Assembly (NCBI GenBank): GCA_950295325.1
Contig: OX485803.1
Location: forward strand, 994,001 to 1,054,000
Direction of reading: 5' to 3'
Origin: Polytrichum commune
Lineage: Eukaryota > Streptophyta > Polytrichopsida > Polytrichales > Polytrichaceae
DNA: 60,000 nucleotides
The notes beneath the pieces are model-generated. The model did no database searches, was not told the DNA's origin, and saw only the letters and a list, made by a program, of their open reading frames with translations. Positions 1 to 10,967 of the stretch are shown one piece after another; position 1 is the stretch's first letter, and every line of letters begins with the position of its first letter. The position numbers were made by a program, and so were the translations under genes.

Positions 1-95
1 GATATTAAAAGTATGGGGTCAATATTAAGTCATGATAAATCGATCATGTACTTCTTGAGGGATGACTATCAGAAATTTGACAGGTAGAGACTTAC

Positions 96-2361
96 CAGGC
101 CTTCCATTGCCTATTTCTCGAATGTTGTCCTGTATGGCATAGCTTCCAGAAATAGACACCTGCATACCTTAAACAGACGGCCATTAGCAACTGAGAAATC
201 TGCAATTCCAGAATCAGAACGTGAGATAATTGACAAATAATTGTCCAGGCCTACTAGATTATTTCAGGAATGAGGTATTTGGTGGGTAGATCTACAGCAA
301 GATATTTGTTGACAACTACAAGGAGAATGTACAAATATGCAGACAGATATATCAATCAACATCTGCAAATATGTGTGGGTAAAGAAAGAACTTCATCTGG
401 AAGAAAATCTTCACCTACCAATAGTGCCTCATTAATCCTGGTTCACTCCTTTGTCCAAAAAGAAAGATGCATCCACTAACCTTGGCAAGTTGGTTCATGA
501 CGGGATCACAAGATGGTCTAGAAATTCCTCCGATGGGCTCGAGCAAAATGTCTGATGCTGGAGAATCTGTGTCAATCTCCTCGTCACCATCAATCCACAA
601 TCGTGTATAGGTTTGTGCACGAGATTTGAGCATGTTTTCAATGTACGAGCTTGAATCAATCTCTTGCTGTGGAGATCCTCCCAATAACTTGTATTTAAAT
701 TTCTCAAGCCTCATGCAAATTTCCAAAAACTCTGGTCTTACACCTGGATCTGAAGTCCAACAATTGGTTACCAGAGAAATCAACTCCAATGGACAATTGA
801 CAGGGAGCGCTGGCCTCGTTCCACTCTTTACAGCCGCATAAATGTCCGTCCTAGGTAGACCTTCGAAAGGCTCTCTCCCTGTCAAGATTTTAGAGCAAGT
901 CACAGCATAGCTGTAGACATCAGCTTTGAACCACTTTGCTCTACCAGAGCCTGAACGGAATACTTCAGGCGCTCTATAAGGTGTGGTACCTACATTAGGT
1001 TGTGATATTGTATTAGACATTGAGATTTTGATTTTGGTTTTAGAGAGTCCAAAATCAACCAACTTCACATTGAGGTAACCCCCTGTAACTTCACTGGCCA
1101 CCACATTGTGAGGTTTAAGATCACGATGTGCAACATTCACCCCATGAAGATAACTCATGCCATATGCCACCTGTAACATGATATCCACTGCCACAAGAAT
1201 AGGGAATGGGGCTCCTGATTTTCCATACGACCGACCACAAATTACTCGGTCAAGGTTGTTCTCCATCCATTCCATGGCAATAAAGCATTCCCATCTCTTT
1301 GACGAATCACTACAGTTATTCTTATAGCACAGGAACTTGACAATGTTGGGGTGATTCAGGCTAGCCAATATGCTAGCTTCTCTATTGAACTCATCTTCCG
1401 CATCTTTTCTACCTTCCAGATCCTTGAACTGCTTCTTTGCACAGGGTATATCAAACCACATGACCTTGTGAACAGCTCCAGATGCACCAGCCCCAAGAAA
1501 ATCTGATCCTTGACCCCACTGTATTGGCCCATCACTTTCTACCCACGAACTTGACATACACATGTCTCCATCTCCAGTCTGAGAGTGATTGGAAATGAAC
1601 TGGAGTCTTCTTAACAGATACTTAGCAAGGCATTTCTTCTGCTGCATTGGGAAAGCATTAGAGTCCACTAGGCTTTGAAGTTTTTCATGAAACAAGAGTT
1701 GATCTTGACGAACCTCATTTTCTGCCGGGGGTAAGAATGTTCGACGTTGACGAAGATCATCCACCTCAAATTCCTTTTCCTTACTCGCAGAAGCTTTGGC
1801 TATCTCATACAATGTGTTATAGCATAAGCCCATAACAAGGAATATTTCTCGAAATGCCTCTTCATTCTGAATCTGAAATGGTATAGCCTGCCACCATGTT
1901 GCACAACAATTCTTTACTAGCACATGTGCCTTCTCCGATATGCGATAGAGATTTTCCAAAGCCACGGTCAGAGCGTCACTGGAGGTTAATCTGAAATAAC
2001 TCTGGTGCAATTTTTGTACATTCTCTGTTGTTTGGTCAAGCATCGATGACAAAACCCGACATTGGTTGAGGTTGAGCATTTTGTCATGGTGCTGTGCTAT
2101 CAAATAACGTATGTTGTACCCATTCTCTGCACATAAATGCAAGGAACTGTTTGCATTGGAAGAGAGAGATACATGCTGTTTAGCAAATGGCCACCCCCAA
2201 AACCCGGCCATTCTTAACCGAAAAGTATGAAAGACTGGATGACCTCGTGGCATGCTTGCATCTACCAGTTTATTAAGTGTCCATAGCTTGCATTTTTCAC
2301 CTCCCACAATTTGAGCTGGGTGATCCTTCCGGTTCTGAAAGTAGTCTGTGATGCAACACAC
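96..2361 (-). CDS. DUF1221-like/protein kinase domain protein, 3' part (partial, continues beyond window)
   Basis: A 627-codon exon (481-2361) encodes an N-terminal helical region resembling the plant DUF1221 domain (about residues 90-255), followed by a complete Ser/Thr-type kinase domain (about 280-555). Visible motifs are the glycine loop GAGASGAVHKV (290-300), the AxK lysine pair near 309-310, the catalytic loop HRDLKPHN (412-419), DFG (436-438), APE (464-466) and a DVYSYAV stretch. All catalytic residues are present, so an active kinase is expected. The exon ends in a good donor (CAAG/GTTAGT at 481/480). The next exon is 96-159, with a TGCAG acceptor and GTAAGT donor; it is in frame and adds about 21 residues. 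The gene then leaves the window. The start is uncertain: the first Met is at 2361, but Met51 (2211) or an upstream exon is possible, because DUF1221-like similarity starts only near residue 90. Substrate and pathway are unknown; such kinases are best known from mosses. Confidence 0.8.
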
Positions 2362-3372
2362 AAGTACACTTCAATGCAAATGTGACCTTGTGGAGTCCCG
2401 GAAAAAGCAGGTAATAACACCACACGTTCCAGTAGTCCATAATATGATGCAACTTTCAAGTAGATTGAAATTTGGCATCGAAGTTAAGAAAGCATACGTT
2501 TCTGCAATATCTCTCCTTCATTTGTGCCAAACACAAGTTGATAGCTCTGACACTACCTAAGTCCAATTAGAATGGAATCAGGTATACTCTCTACAGGCAC
2601 ATCAGGTGGTATGCCTTTCTGCAGACAATCAAGAAAAATTCAACAATAAGACACATACCTGGATGGGACAAACCATGTCCCCAGACATTCACATCTGGAG
2701 ATGTCTGATTATGATGCACTTGAGCATTTAGTCAAACTCACCGAACGATTCACCTCTTTAGTCCCTGAAGAGTCTCATCCGGCCAAAACCATCCCTGCAC
2801 ATCTTAAGCCCTCCCTTTACTTTGCAACCACAAGTCTCCAACCAGGATGTGACCTTTCACTCTCTTTCGACCAAATAAGTCGCACATTCACCTAAACTTT
2901 ATCAACAGTTGCGTCGGCCTAGTCCCAGGGAATCCTGCTCAATAATCCCATAATTCGGACTTTTAAACCTCCTGCTTGTATGAGGTACCGCTAGTGGCGA
3001 CAATCCCTCTCCTACCCCAGAGGTGAGAGGAGCAGCGGCTATGTCCAGGCTATGTACAAACTTGAAGCCTAAGATTTGTACATTAGATGCTAAAACACAG
3101 GACAGTTGTGCAAGATGTTCCAAAGTTGCAGTGCCGGAAGTGTTGCAAGCACCGGCAAAAGCAGAGAGAATTGTGTAGGTGAGGAGTGTGGACCTGATTA
3201 TGGTATTTGCACCATGACAGCGGAGTTGGAGGGTTGACAGACAGTAGGTAGTTTACTGGGCAGGCACGGTCGACTCAGCAACATTACCCAGAAGGGGGCA
3301 GAAGCACTGTGAAGCCAGGAACAAGGTACGCACGATTTCCTGGCTGGCATGCCCACGTGCTTCGGCCACTTA
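2362..3372. other. Upstream region of the kinase gene; no certain gene
   Basis: No recognisable protein is encoded here. On the minus strand an open stretch of roughly 110 codons without an early Met (about 2902-3250) could be an upstream kinase exon or leader, because a potential donor (GGG/GTAGGAG) lies near 3020. A TATA-like motif (TATAAAATA, minus strand, about 3421-3430) sits upstream, inside the neighbouring MITE. I see no homology that would confirm an exon. Confidence 0.3.
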
Positions 3373-3375
3373 TTA

Positions 3376-3789
3376 GAGCATTCCCACTAGATCGGGTATA
3401 CGCCAAATAGAGTATATAGTATTTTATACCTTTGGGGAGCCCTCCATCTTGGGCAGGGCAGCTCATCTTGAGTCAAAGCCCACCAAAACCTAGGCATACC
3501 CCCGGTTAATTAAGAAGCAATTAATAAGACAACGACACTTATCATTTAACATGAGATTAAATAAGATATCGGAGAATCTGATATTAAAGTAATCTCTTAA
3601 CGGGCGTGAGGAGTTTTGTTATAAGAACCATTTATGGCGGGGGAAAGTCTATACTATACCGGACCGGTTTTAAATTATGGGGGACCGGACATTGGTGGGG
3701 CTCAATTTATGCCGGTACCGCCACCTAAGAACCCCAGATACCCCATTTTTGGCGTTGCATGTCCCATGCCCAGTCTGGTGGGGACGCTC
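3376..3789. mobile_element. MITE A, Tourist/Harbinger-like (GAGC termini, TTA target duplication)
   Basis: The left end begins GAGCATTCCCACTAGAT and the right end, reverse complemented, begins GAGCGTCCCCACCAGACT. About 20 of 28 terminal bases match, with mostly transition differences. TTA lies directly outside both ends (3373-3375 and 3790-3792), as expected of PIF/Harbinger-type target duplications. There is no transposase. It contains the TATA-like motif noted upstream of the kinase. Confidence 0.6.
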
Positions 3790-3830
3790 TTAGGGCGGCT
3801 TTCTACACGGCTTGGGGCCGCCCTAAGAGC
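3786..3830. repeat. Perfect 14-bp inverted repeat at the junction of MITE A and MITE B
   Basis: GCTCTTAGGGCGGC (3786-3799) is perfectly complementary to GCCGCCCTAAGAGC (3817-3830), with a 17-nt loop. The outer four bases of each arm are the termini of the two MITEs; the inner part is TTA-GGGCGGC and its complement, itself a tiny foldback. Confidence 0.8.
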
Positions 3831-4288
3831 ATGGCCACCCGTGGGCGCCAACGGCCCCGGTGGTCGCCCCCCTGCCGGTGCCTTTCGTGGCACCGCCTCC
3901 CAACCCCCGGTCCACCCCCCACCCACAGCCGGTCCAGTGCCTCCAGCTGGCCCGATTTAGGTCGATGCCGGGCCCGCACTGTCAGGCCCAGCAGAGTAGT
4001 CGCAGCAGCAGCCTCCCTCCTGGGCAACCCTAGGAGTTGGCTTCCTCCTCATTCCTCCCACCATTTCCTCCTCAACAAGCCAAAGATTAAAAAAAAAGTG
4101 CCCACCTGCAGAATCCTAGGCGCCCTGTGTGGAAGAAATCCTCACGGTAGCCTACCGGTCAAGAGTAGTGCTATGCCGGGGCCTGCCTCGAAGGGACCCT
4201 TGAACGGTGCCCGGTGGGGAGCTCCGGGAAGCCCGGGCTGCGTTGGGGATCGTTGGCGTCCCCGTTGGCGCCCAGGGTGGCGATGCTC
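3827..4288. mobile_element. MITE B, GC-rich Tourist/Harbinger-like (TAA target duplication)
   Basis: The left terminus GAGCATGGCCACCCGTGG pairs with the reverse complement of the right terminus (GAGCATCGCCACCCTGGG). Both continue into GCGCCAACGG, giving about 28 bp of imperfect terminal inverted repeat. TAA flanks both sides (3824-3826, 4289-4291). The interior is much more GC-rich than its surroundings and gives long but low-complexity open frames that I do not regard as genes. Confidence 0.65.
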
Positions 4289-4639
4289 TAAGCATTGGCC
4301 CCATACATGTCCTTTAAGTCCTCAATCCGGCCCCACTTTATGAATTTTTTTCGGGCCCAACCTTGTCCCATGTACAGTGATGAGGTCCGATTTTAGGATC
4401 CAATGATTTTGAGGGTTAAGTTTCATGGAGCTTACCATGGTCAATGCATGGTGTTCTAGACAATTAAGTTTCACGACATTTACCATGGAAAATGAACCTC
4501 TATAGGGTTGTGGTAAGTGAATCGAAATTGGATCCCACTAGACAAAATCGGGGTTTTTGAATCTATTCCGGCATTAAAGTACTCCTATAAATTTATCTAC
4601 CATGTTCAATGAATTAACCGATGGGTGCGGTTTAGAAGG

Positions 4640-5180
4640 CACACCAAATTCTTGATTAACAGTTGAAATGTTTTATTTTTGTCTTAAGTGTATAATTATC
4701 ACCTTAATTGTTGTGTTATTAGCCTAATGCTACCATTTATACTAATTAGTATCTTATTAGACTAACCCATAGCCAAACCATGACATATGCTTGATTAAAT
4801 GCTTAAATGTCTCATTTCTATCTTAAGTGTGTGATTAGCCCCTTAATTATTGTGTTATTAGCCTAATGCTACCATATTTGTGCTAATTATTGTATTATTG
4901 GACTAATCCATTGCCTAAGGCACGCCAAATTCTTGCTTAATGACTTAAATTCATTTTTATCTTAAGTGTATTACTAGCACCCTAATTGTTGTGTTATTAG
5001 CCTAATGTTATCATATTTATGCTAATTCATGTGTTATTATACTAACCCATAGCCTAAGCCATACTATACACTTGATTAAATGCTCGAATGTTTCATTTTT
5101 ATCTTAAGTGTGTCATTAACACCCTAATTGTTGCCTTATTAATCTAATGCAATCATATTTATGATAATTGTTGTGTTATT
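4640..5180. repeat. Tandem repeat, unit about 139-142 bp, nearly four copies
   Basis: The anchor TGTGTTATTAGCC recurs at 4712, 4851 and 4990, and in diverged form (TGCCTTATTAATC) at 5132. The intervals are 139, 139 and 142 bp. Between anchors the phrases ATCTTAAGTGT, ACTAACCCATAGCC and CTTGATTAAATGCT recur in the same order. The array is AT-rich and diverged, so it is old or little homogenised. Confidence 0.8.
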
Positions 5181-5217
5181 AGAGGAGAGGAGAGGAGAGG
5201 AGAGGAGAGGAGAGGAG
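5181..5217. repeat. (AGAGG)n microsatellite
   Basis: Seven uninterrupted AGAGG pentanucleotides directly abut the end of the ~139-bp tandem array. Confidence 0.95.
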
Positions 5218-5220
5218 AAA

Positions 5221-6283
5221 ATATACCCCCTAAAGATTGACGGACAAGATGAGCTTAATCCAACGGATGAGCCCAATCCGACCCCAAATGAGAGTTTGGG
5301 CCAAAGAAAAACTCGTCCCAATTTCTTCACTAGGGCCCGATGGTTTGGCGCCAAAATTATGTCACCTAGGTCGCCACATGGGTAGAGTGAGTGTTCGGAC
5401 TGGCCCCTAGTATAAAGCCCTTGGGCTCGATTTGATGAAATCGAGCGATCCTATCGGCCCAAATTTTGAGAATTCAGGTCAGCCCTCAATCCGGCCCCAA
5501 GTATAAAGTGGCCCTTAGGCTGTGCATTGTAGATGACAATCCCTGGTGACACTGGTAATTGCTAGTTATTCACCAGCTTATGTCAAGTTTAAGCCTATCC
5601 AACGACCTACCTCTCCTACATTTTGACGGCCTTGAAAATGTGGAGATGGGCGAGGAATAGGCCTGCTAGCCTGCCTCGGCCTCCGCCTGGCGGTCGACCT
5701 AGTGGCCCCCCGCGGTTGGTTGACGGGGTCGGTCAGACCACTATATAGTGGCTAACACACCAAGCAAGCGACACCGCCCCGGTCCACTGTCCTCCACCTC
5801 CATCCCCCCCCCCTGCCAATGCGTAGAATTGCAAGGGGAGTTTAAAAAATTTCCATATAAAAATTAATTTCCTAGTAAATGGCCCAAGGGTGGTTGAGCC
5901 CCTGATACATAAAGGGGGGGGGGCATTGAGGTGCAACACCTCATCCATTTCCCACATGTCTTCTCCATTCAAAATGGCTACAACGGAGGAGGAGATGGTT
6001 TTAGTGTTTTTGCCTTTAAGGTGGTGTTTTTGACATTTCCTATTCATAGAGCATGCATGACATCAACATTAGATTTGTTAGAGTCTAGTATTTGGGCTCG
6101 ATATTTTCTTGTTGTTGTCGTATATTCTTGGATATGGCGTTTTTCACAAAAATTATGATGGATCGAACCCAAACAAAACATTTATTACAATGTCATAAAA
6201 AGCAATGTATGGCTAACCACTTCAGACATGTTAGACTACAAGTACCAGAAAAGTTATAAAATGGTTTTTTGGCATTTTAATAT
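5221..6283. other. Intergenic, probable left flank of the Harbinger remnant
   Basis: No intact gene was found. A small perfect hairpin, CTCGATTT-GATG-AAATCGAG, lies near 5424-5443. Phrases such as GTATAAAGTGGCCC followed by TTA (about 5500-5517) resemble the terminus of the MITE at 19410-19942, but no partner end was found. Runs of 9-11 C or G occur near 5804 and 5917. An open frame from 5931 is probably upstream decay of the Harbinger transposase. Confidence 0.4.
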
Positions 6284-7132
6284 TTGGTTTTAGAATTCAC
6301 ATTATTTCTACATCCCATTGTAAATATGTTTGTAAGGCCTCACGTATCCATTAGAAAGCAAATGTTATTGGTTGTATACCGATTAGCCAAAGGTTTTTCT
6401 TGTAAAGCTATGGATATTTATATGGATATGAATAGTTTATCATCAGACTGTACACGTTTATTGTTTGTACGGTATTTTAAAAAAATTAATTATTTACAAA
6501 ATATATTGATGCATCTACATGGCACATACTAGTTGTAACTATCCATAAGTTCCTTAATGTTAATGGTTTGCCCAATGTGACTGGTGTCATAGATGACATA
6601 TCCATTCTTTTGTTCTCTAGGCCCCAATGGTATTTAATTTTTATGTCTTGTGATTTTTTTAATAGGAATTCTTTTTTATAGCTCTTATAGACGGTCCAAG
6701 ATTCGGAAAGGTTTTTTTCGAATATATGTATAGGGCAGCTTGGAAAAATACATGATGTTTCAAATTACTTGCAGTTAAGGAAATAAAAGATATTTTTTGA
6801 AATAGTTTTAGATTTTAGTGAAATTAAGATTCGGTTGTACTTGCTTTGGAAATTGAGCCTATCCTACCCATCCATATTTACTAAAGAATTATAAGGCCAT
6901 AGCCACTAATCCCAAGTTCAACGAGAAGAAAATATTTAATGAGTCTATAAATTTAAAGAGGTTTATCATTAAATATGCATTGAGAACCCTTAAAAATCGA
7001 TGGACCATTCTTAAGAATTTCAACATGGACATGAACAAGGTTGCCGCAGTGACTCTCGCATGTTATATTCTCCATACTTTTTGTGAGATTCACTCTGAAC
7101 AAGTTTAATTACCGGAGGACGTAGCTCGACGT
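6284..7132 (+). pseudogene. PIF/Harbinger DDE transposase, 5' portion (interrupted by copia element)
   Basis: Decayed coding sequence on the plus strand. YRLAKGFSCKAM near 6380-6412 matches the conserved YRLA-G-S region of plant Harbinger (DDE_4) transposases. NVNGLPNVTGVIDD (about 6555-6596) matches the GLPNxxGxIDG block around the first catalytic Asp, and RWTILKNFNMDMNKV followed by ACYILHTFCE (about 7000-7090) matches the C-terminal block. Several frameshifts and stops, including a TAA shortly before 7110, show it is dead. The reading frame stops at 7132, exactly at the edge of the copia element, and resumes at 10894. In the family this enzyme cuts and pastes the element into TWA targets. 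Confidence 0.75.
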
Positions 7133-7328
7133 TGTTGGAAAACGCGAGAAAAAAACAAAAAGACCAGCGTAACAAGGTAGAACATAATGTACAATAATTG
7201 CATATAATAGAGAGAGAGTAATTAGCTCCTCCCCTTATGTCTTTATATATATATATGTAGGTTATGACCAACGTTAACAACCCATTTGGAATAATGTCAC
7301 CAATGGAACCTAACATTATCTTCCAATA
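7133..7328 (-). repeat. Copia 3' LTR
   Basis: A 196-bp repeat bounded by TGTTGG and CCAATA (plus-strand reading). It shares most of its length with 10703-10893, for example GACCAGCGTAA, CTCCTCCCCT and GTTAACAACCCAT. The termini are T(G/A)TTGG...CCAATA rather than a clean TG...CA. Confidence 0.85.
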
Positions 7329-8333
7329 TTTTTACTTTGTGAGGTGGCATTATATTCTAACTCCATTATTTCACTTAACAACTCATGCCTATCTTTCGCT
7401 AAGGTCTTTATTAGAATGTCCACTACTTTATATTGCGTTGGACAATGTTCTAGCTTTACAAGTTTGTTTCCAATATTTTTTCTTATAAAATGATATTGCA
7501 CACCAATATGCTTTTACCTATCATGGTTCGTGGGATGCTTGACAAGTATCATAAAACCTTGGATGTCGAACATGATGATTGTTGCCTCCTCTTGTTTACA
7601 ATCTACGTCCTCCATTAGTTTTCTAAGCCAAATGGGCTCTCTCGTGCATTGGTTCATGGCATGTACCCCGCCTCCATTGTGGATTATGCCACCGTTTGTT
7701 TCCGTTTGCTATTCCACGATACGGCCCCCTCTCCAACAAAGAAAATGTATTCGGAGGTAGACCTATGATTTTCCACATCACCGGCCCAATCAACATCTAA
7801 ATAACATTTTAAGTTAATATGTTCACCGCCGATACACAACCTCATAGATAATGTGCCCTTCAAGTACCGCAAGATTCGTTTGACTGTCATCCAATGCATT
7901 GGATTCCGTTTCGATATAAACCAGCTTATCGCAAATGCGAGGTCTGGTCTTGTGGCCACCATTGCATAAATCAACGACCCACCAATTCTTGATACAAAAT
8001 GTTTTTTATTTCATGTGAATGCTCCTCGTACTCCTCCTCCGAAAGCTTTGCCAAAGAGGTCTCTGTGTCGAGTGGGGTTCCGATGGGCTTGTAATCACCC
8101 ATGCCGAATCACTACAAAATGGTATCGATGTAGCTCCGATGATGCAAGGTAATGGTGCAGACCCTCCTATCCTTCTCGAAATGAACTCCGAGGAAGAAAT
8201 GCAACTTGCTGAGGTTAGTCATCTCAACTTCGCGCTCGAAGCTAGACTTCAACTTGTTGATCATGTCCACCTTACTTGCCAAAATGATGAGATCATCTAC
8301 ATATATATGATTAAAATCATAATGTAGTTGCAA
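7316..8333 (-). pseudogene. Copia pol: reverse transcriptase C-terminal half and RNase H
   Basis: The minus strand encodes IYVDDLIILAS (the YVDD catalytic box of copia reverse transcriptase) and then KLHFFLGV near 8200. The strand continues with MVATRPDLAFAISWFISK, RILRYLKGT and YLDVDWAGD (RNase H entry, about 7800-7970), and a C-terminal segment with IRKNIGNKLVKLEH (about 7316-7501). Stop codons and frame changes separate these pieces. The upstream half of the RT domain is absent. Confidence 0.85.
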
Positions 8334-8461
8334 GTTTGTAGAACATACAACGAGTGGTCCGCATGGCTCCTTGTAAAACCTTTATTCACAAAAAACATAT
8401 GAATGCACTTGTACTATGTTCGTCCAGATTGCTTCAATTCATAAAGCAATACCTTATGCCT

Positions 8462-9089
8462 CTAATGGATATGGTTTTTATTGGCCCGCATACATCGGAA
8501 TGCACTTGCTCCAAGATCTTTGTAACGTGGGTACCTCCATCCGTCGGGAATGATCACCTCGTTTGTTTGCCCTTGACATATATTTCGCATGCGAACGAAT
8601 GCACGTTGTATTCGTGCCGCTCCTACATCCATCCCGCTCACCATGTTTTAAAACAATATCACGCTATTTGCGTTGAGAGGCCCCAACATCTTGTGCCAAA
8701 ACTCCAAAGAATGCGAGTTCCAATCAGAATGTGCCAAAAATATCATTTTGGCTCTATTTACCACATTCGTGTCCAATTGGTATAAATTGGACTCCAACGA
8801 TGCAACGGCCAACATCTCACCGCTACTTGCCCCTTACCACTCATCCCAACGAGTTGAAATACACTTTCGAACCCCTCAAAATGAGTTCACTCATTGAAAG
8901 CAAATTCAAATGCAAGTTGTGCATGTTAAGTACGTTATGCATTCTAATGCTTCGTGAACGACCTTTTATACATGTTTCCACTAATATAGAGCCTTTGCCT
9001 ACGGCTTCTACCATGTAATTATGAGCCACAAACACTTTGCAACCCGAAACGGGTTCGTACGTGTCGAAGAAATGTTTATGCGGTGTCAA
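8462..9089 (-). pseudogene. Copia pol: pre-integrase and N-terminal integrase fragment
   Basis: The segment at 8841-9089 has HNLHLNLLSMSEL, the typical gag_pre-integrase block. Further downstream on the minus strand a shifted frame gives KGKQTR, then LEQVHSDVCGPIKTIS, which contains the first catalytic Asp of copia integrase. The DDE core after this point is deleted. Several stops interrupt the sequence. Confidence 0.75.
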
Positions 9090-9211
9090 GTGTTGCGAGG
9101 TCCCTCAATCAACGATCCATCTAGTGGCGAGGGTATTAGATGTTTCATTTCTCACGACAAATGGAAAATATCACTCGATCTTCCAATGTTTGTATTCACC
9201 TTGCGTTTGCT

Positions 9212-9930
9212 TTAACAATTGCGAGCAATGTGGCCTAACTTATCCCAATTGTAACATCTCGGGGTGTCAGCGTATTGTTCGTTGTTGTTGAATGCTCGAG
9301 ATTGGTGTGACAATATAGTCGCATTATCTTTTTGAGGCTCCTTATTCTTCCTCTTGGACACCTTGTACATGGATTGTGCAGTGATAAAAACCACGTGAGC
9401 TCCTTCATCGGGCATGTCTCCAATGCGGTGATCAAATGGTCGAACGAAGGCAGTAGGCTATCATGCAAGATCATGACTACATCCTCTTCTTTCATAGGTA
9501 CATTCAAGCATGTGAATTGGTCTGTGAGGGGTTTTACCTTGTTGATGTGGTCAAGGATGTCGTCGCCTTCGTTCATTTTTATGGTAAAGAACTTACGCCT
9601 CATGAACAAGATATTGGACAAACATTTGGTCTCGTGAATGTTACATAGCGTTCTCCACGCTTCCGTTGATCCTTTGCATCCTTTAATATGCGCCAGTTCT
9701 TTGTCCACCAAACTCATGGCAATGATAGCGAAGGCCTTCTTGCATTGTCGCTAGAACGCCTTTTTGACCTTGTGGCTTGCAGTGGATGGTAATGGCAATT
9801 CCAAACCTTTTACGATCTCCCCAAAAAATTTGGTGGACAACACCATCTCCAACTTGAATTTGTAGAGGTTGAAGTTGTTGCCACCGAACTTGCCAACCGT
9901 TATAAGTCTATTGCCCTCACTAGAAGTCAT
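9212..9930 (-). pseudogene. Copia gag (UBN2-type) with degenerate zinc knuckle
   Basis: From an ATG at 9930 the frame reads MTSSEGNR, then KFGGNNFNLYKFKLEMVL, a typical copia gag start. An in-frame stop lies near 9750, and then the gag_2/UBN2 block appears (KGCKGSTEAWRTL, LHDSLLPSFDHL). After a frameshift near 9400 a zinc knuckle reads CYNWDKLGHIARNC; the second Cys of the CCHC motif is Trp. The 5' leader (about 9931-10702) is non-coding. Confidence 0.8.
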
Positions 9931-10702
9931 TTTTTATCCGAATGCAAGCTCCGACTCATTCGATGTAGCACAAGGGCTTCGCAACTCTAAAGGGAGTTAG
10001 AATTTTCCTAAACAATGTGGAATGGACTCAATTTATCACTCAAGGTTCTCTCACACTCAACTCAGTACCTTAACCCTCTAAGTTCATACCAAACTACTCA
10101 AAAAACTTTAAGAAGTCAATAGGAACTCTTTGGAACTCAAAAGACTTCACAACACTCTAGGATTATTGCAATTTCTCAAGTCAGCACCTTTTCACTCCAA
10201 GAAAATGCAAAATAACTCAATAACCATCAAATGAACACAACTAAGCTTCTTGGAACTCAAATCATCTCAAACAAAGCATAAATAATAGGGATATGTCAAA
10301 TCATCACATTTTCATTCCAAATAGATGCAAAATGACTTAATAACCATCTAGAAAATATAATTAAGTATCTTGGAATTCAAATCGCCTCAAACTAAGTGTA
10401 AAAAATGAGGATATCTCAAGTCAACACCTTTTCATTCAAAATACAAATCAATCTACACTCGTGAATTCAAAATAGAATGGACCTCTACCAAATAGGTCTT
10501 CCAATGTGGTAACACTCCTCCAAGATACTCCACGCTAGTCCAAACTTCCAAAAAAGTTCCAAAGTGCTCCAAAGGTTCTTTAAAGCTTCAAGACTCTACC
10601 AAAAGCTCAAAACACCTTCAAATCGCCTCCGATCATATTTGGCCCCCTCCTAGCTACTCCTTAGTTGACCTCTCTCCCATAAAGCGAAGTGGGCCCATAA
10701 CC

Positions 10703-10893
10703 TATTGGAAAATGAAAGAAGAAAGCAAAGAGACCAGCGTAAGAAGGTAGAATACAATGCACAAGGATTGCATACAACGAAAAGAGTAATTAACTCCTCC
10801 CCTAATACCTTTTTTGTATGTGTAGGTTACGACCAATGTTAACAACCCATATGGGATAATGTCATCAATGCAACCTAACACTATCTTCCAATA
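10703..10893 (-). repeat. Copia 5' LTR
   Basis: A 191-bp partner of the repeat at 7133-7328. Immediately inside it (plus-strand coordinates below 10703) the minus strand reads GGTTATGGGCCCAC, the expected location of a tRNA primer-binding site. Differences from the other LTR are numerous, so the insertion is not recent. Confidence 0.85.
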
Positions 10894-10967
10894 AACATCC
10901 TGATCTTTCTGTTGGAATTTGTGGATGTGCTATGAGATTGATCGAAGATGGTTGGATTTGTAAGTAG
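10894..10967 (+). pseudogene. PIF/Harbinger transposase, C-terminal end after the copia insertion
   Basis: Right after the copia LTR and the AACAT target copy, the plus strand reads HPDLSVGICGCAMRLIEDG and then ends in TAG at 10965-10967. It is in the same frame as the transposase segment ending at 7132. This is the C-terminal tail displaced by 3.76 kb of inserted DNA. Confidence 0.7.

Larger units (their letters stand above)
7133..10893 (-). mobile_element. Ty1/copia LTR retrotransposon, degenerate, nested in the Harbinger transposase
   Basis: Two similar direct repeats (7133-7328 and 10703-10893) bound a gag-pol region read on the minus strand. The flanks GACGT (7128-7132) and AACAT (10894-10898) fit a decayed 5-bp target duplication. 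The Harbinger frame on the left continues in the same frame on the right, which independently fixes both edges. Gene order (gag, protease/pre-integrase, integrase, RT, RNase H) is typical of copia. The 3.4-kb interior is short because the second half of integrase and the first half of RT are missing (near 8340-8400). In-frame stops and frameshifts make it non-autonomous. Confidence 0.85.

Noticed and set aside
3759-4343. A 194-codon open frame on the plus strand, Pro/Arg/Trp-rich
   Set aside because: It lies across GC-rich MITE B, has low-complexity composition and no domain; long frames are expected by chance in GC-rich DNA.
5500-5517. Right terminus of a Tourist-like element (GTATAAAGTGGCCC followed by TTA)
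   Set aside because: No matching left terminus was found upstream, so an element cannot be delimited.
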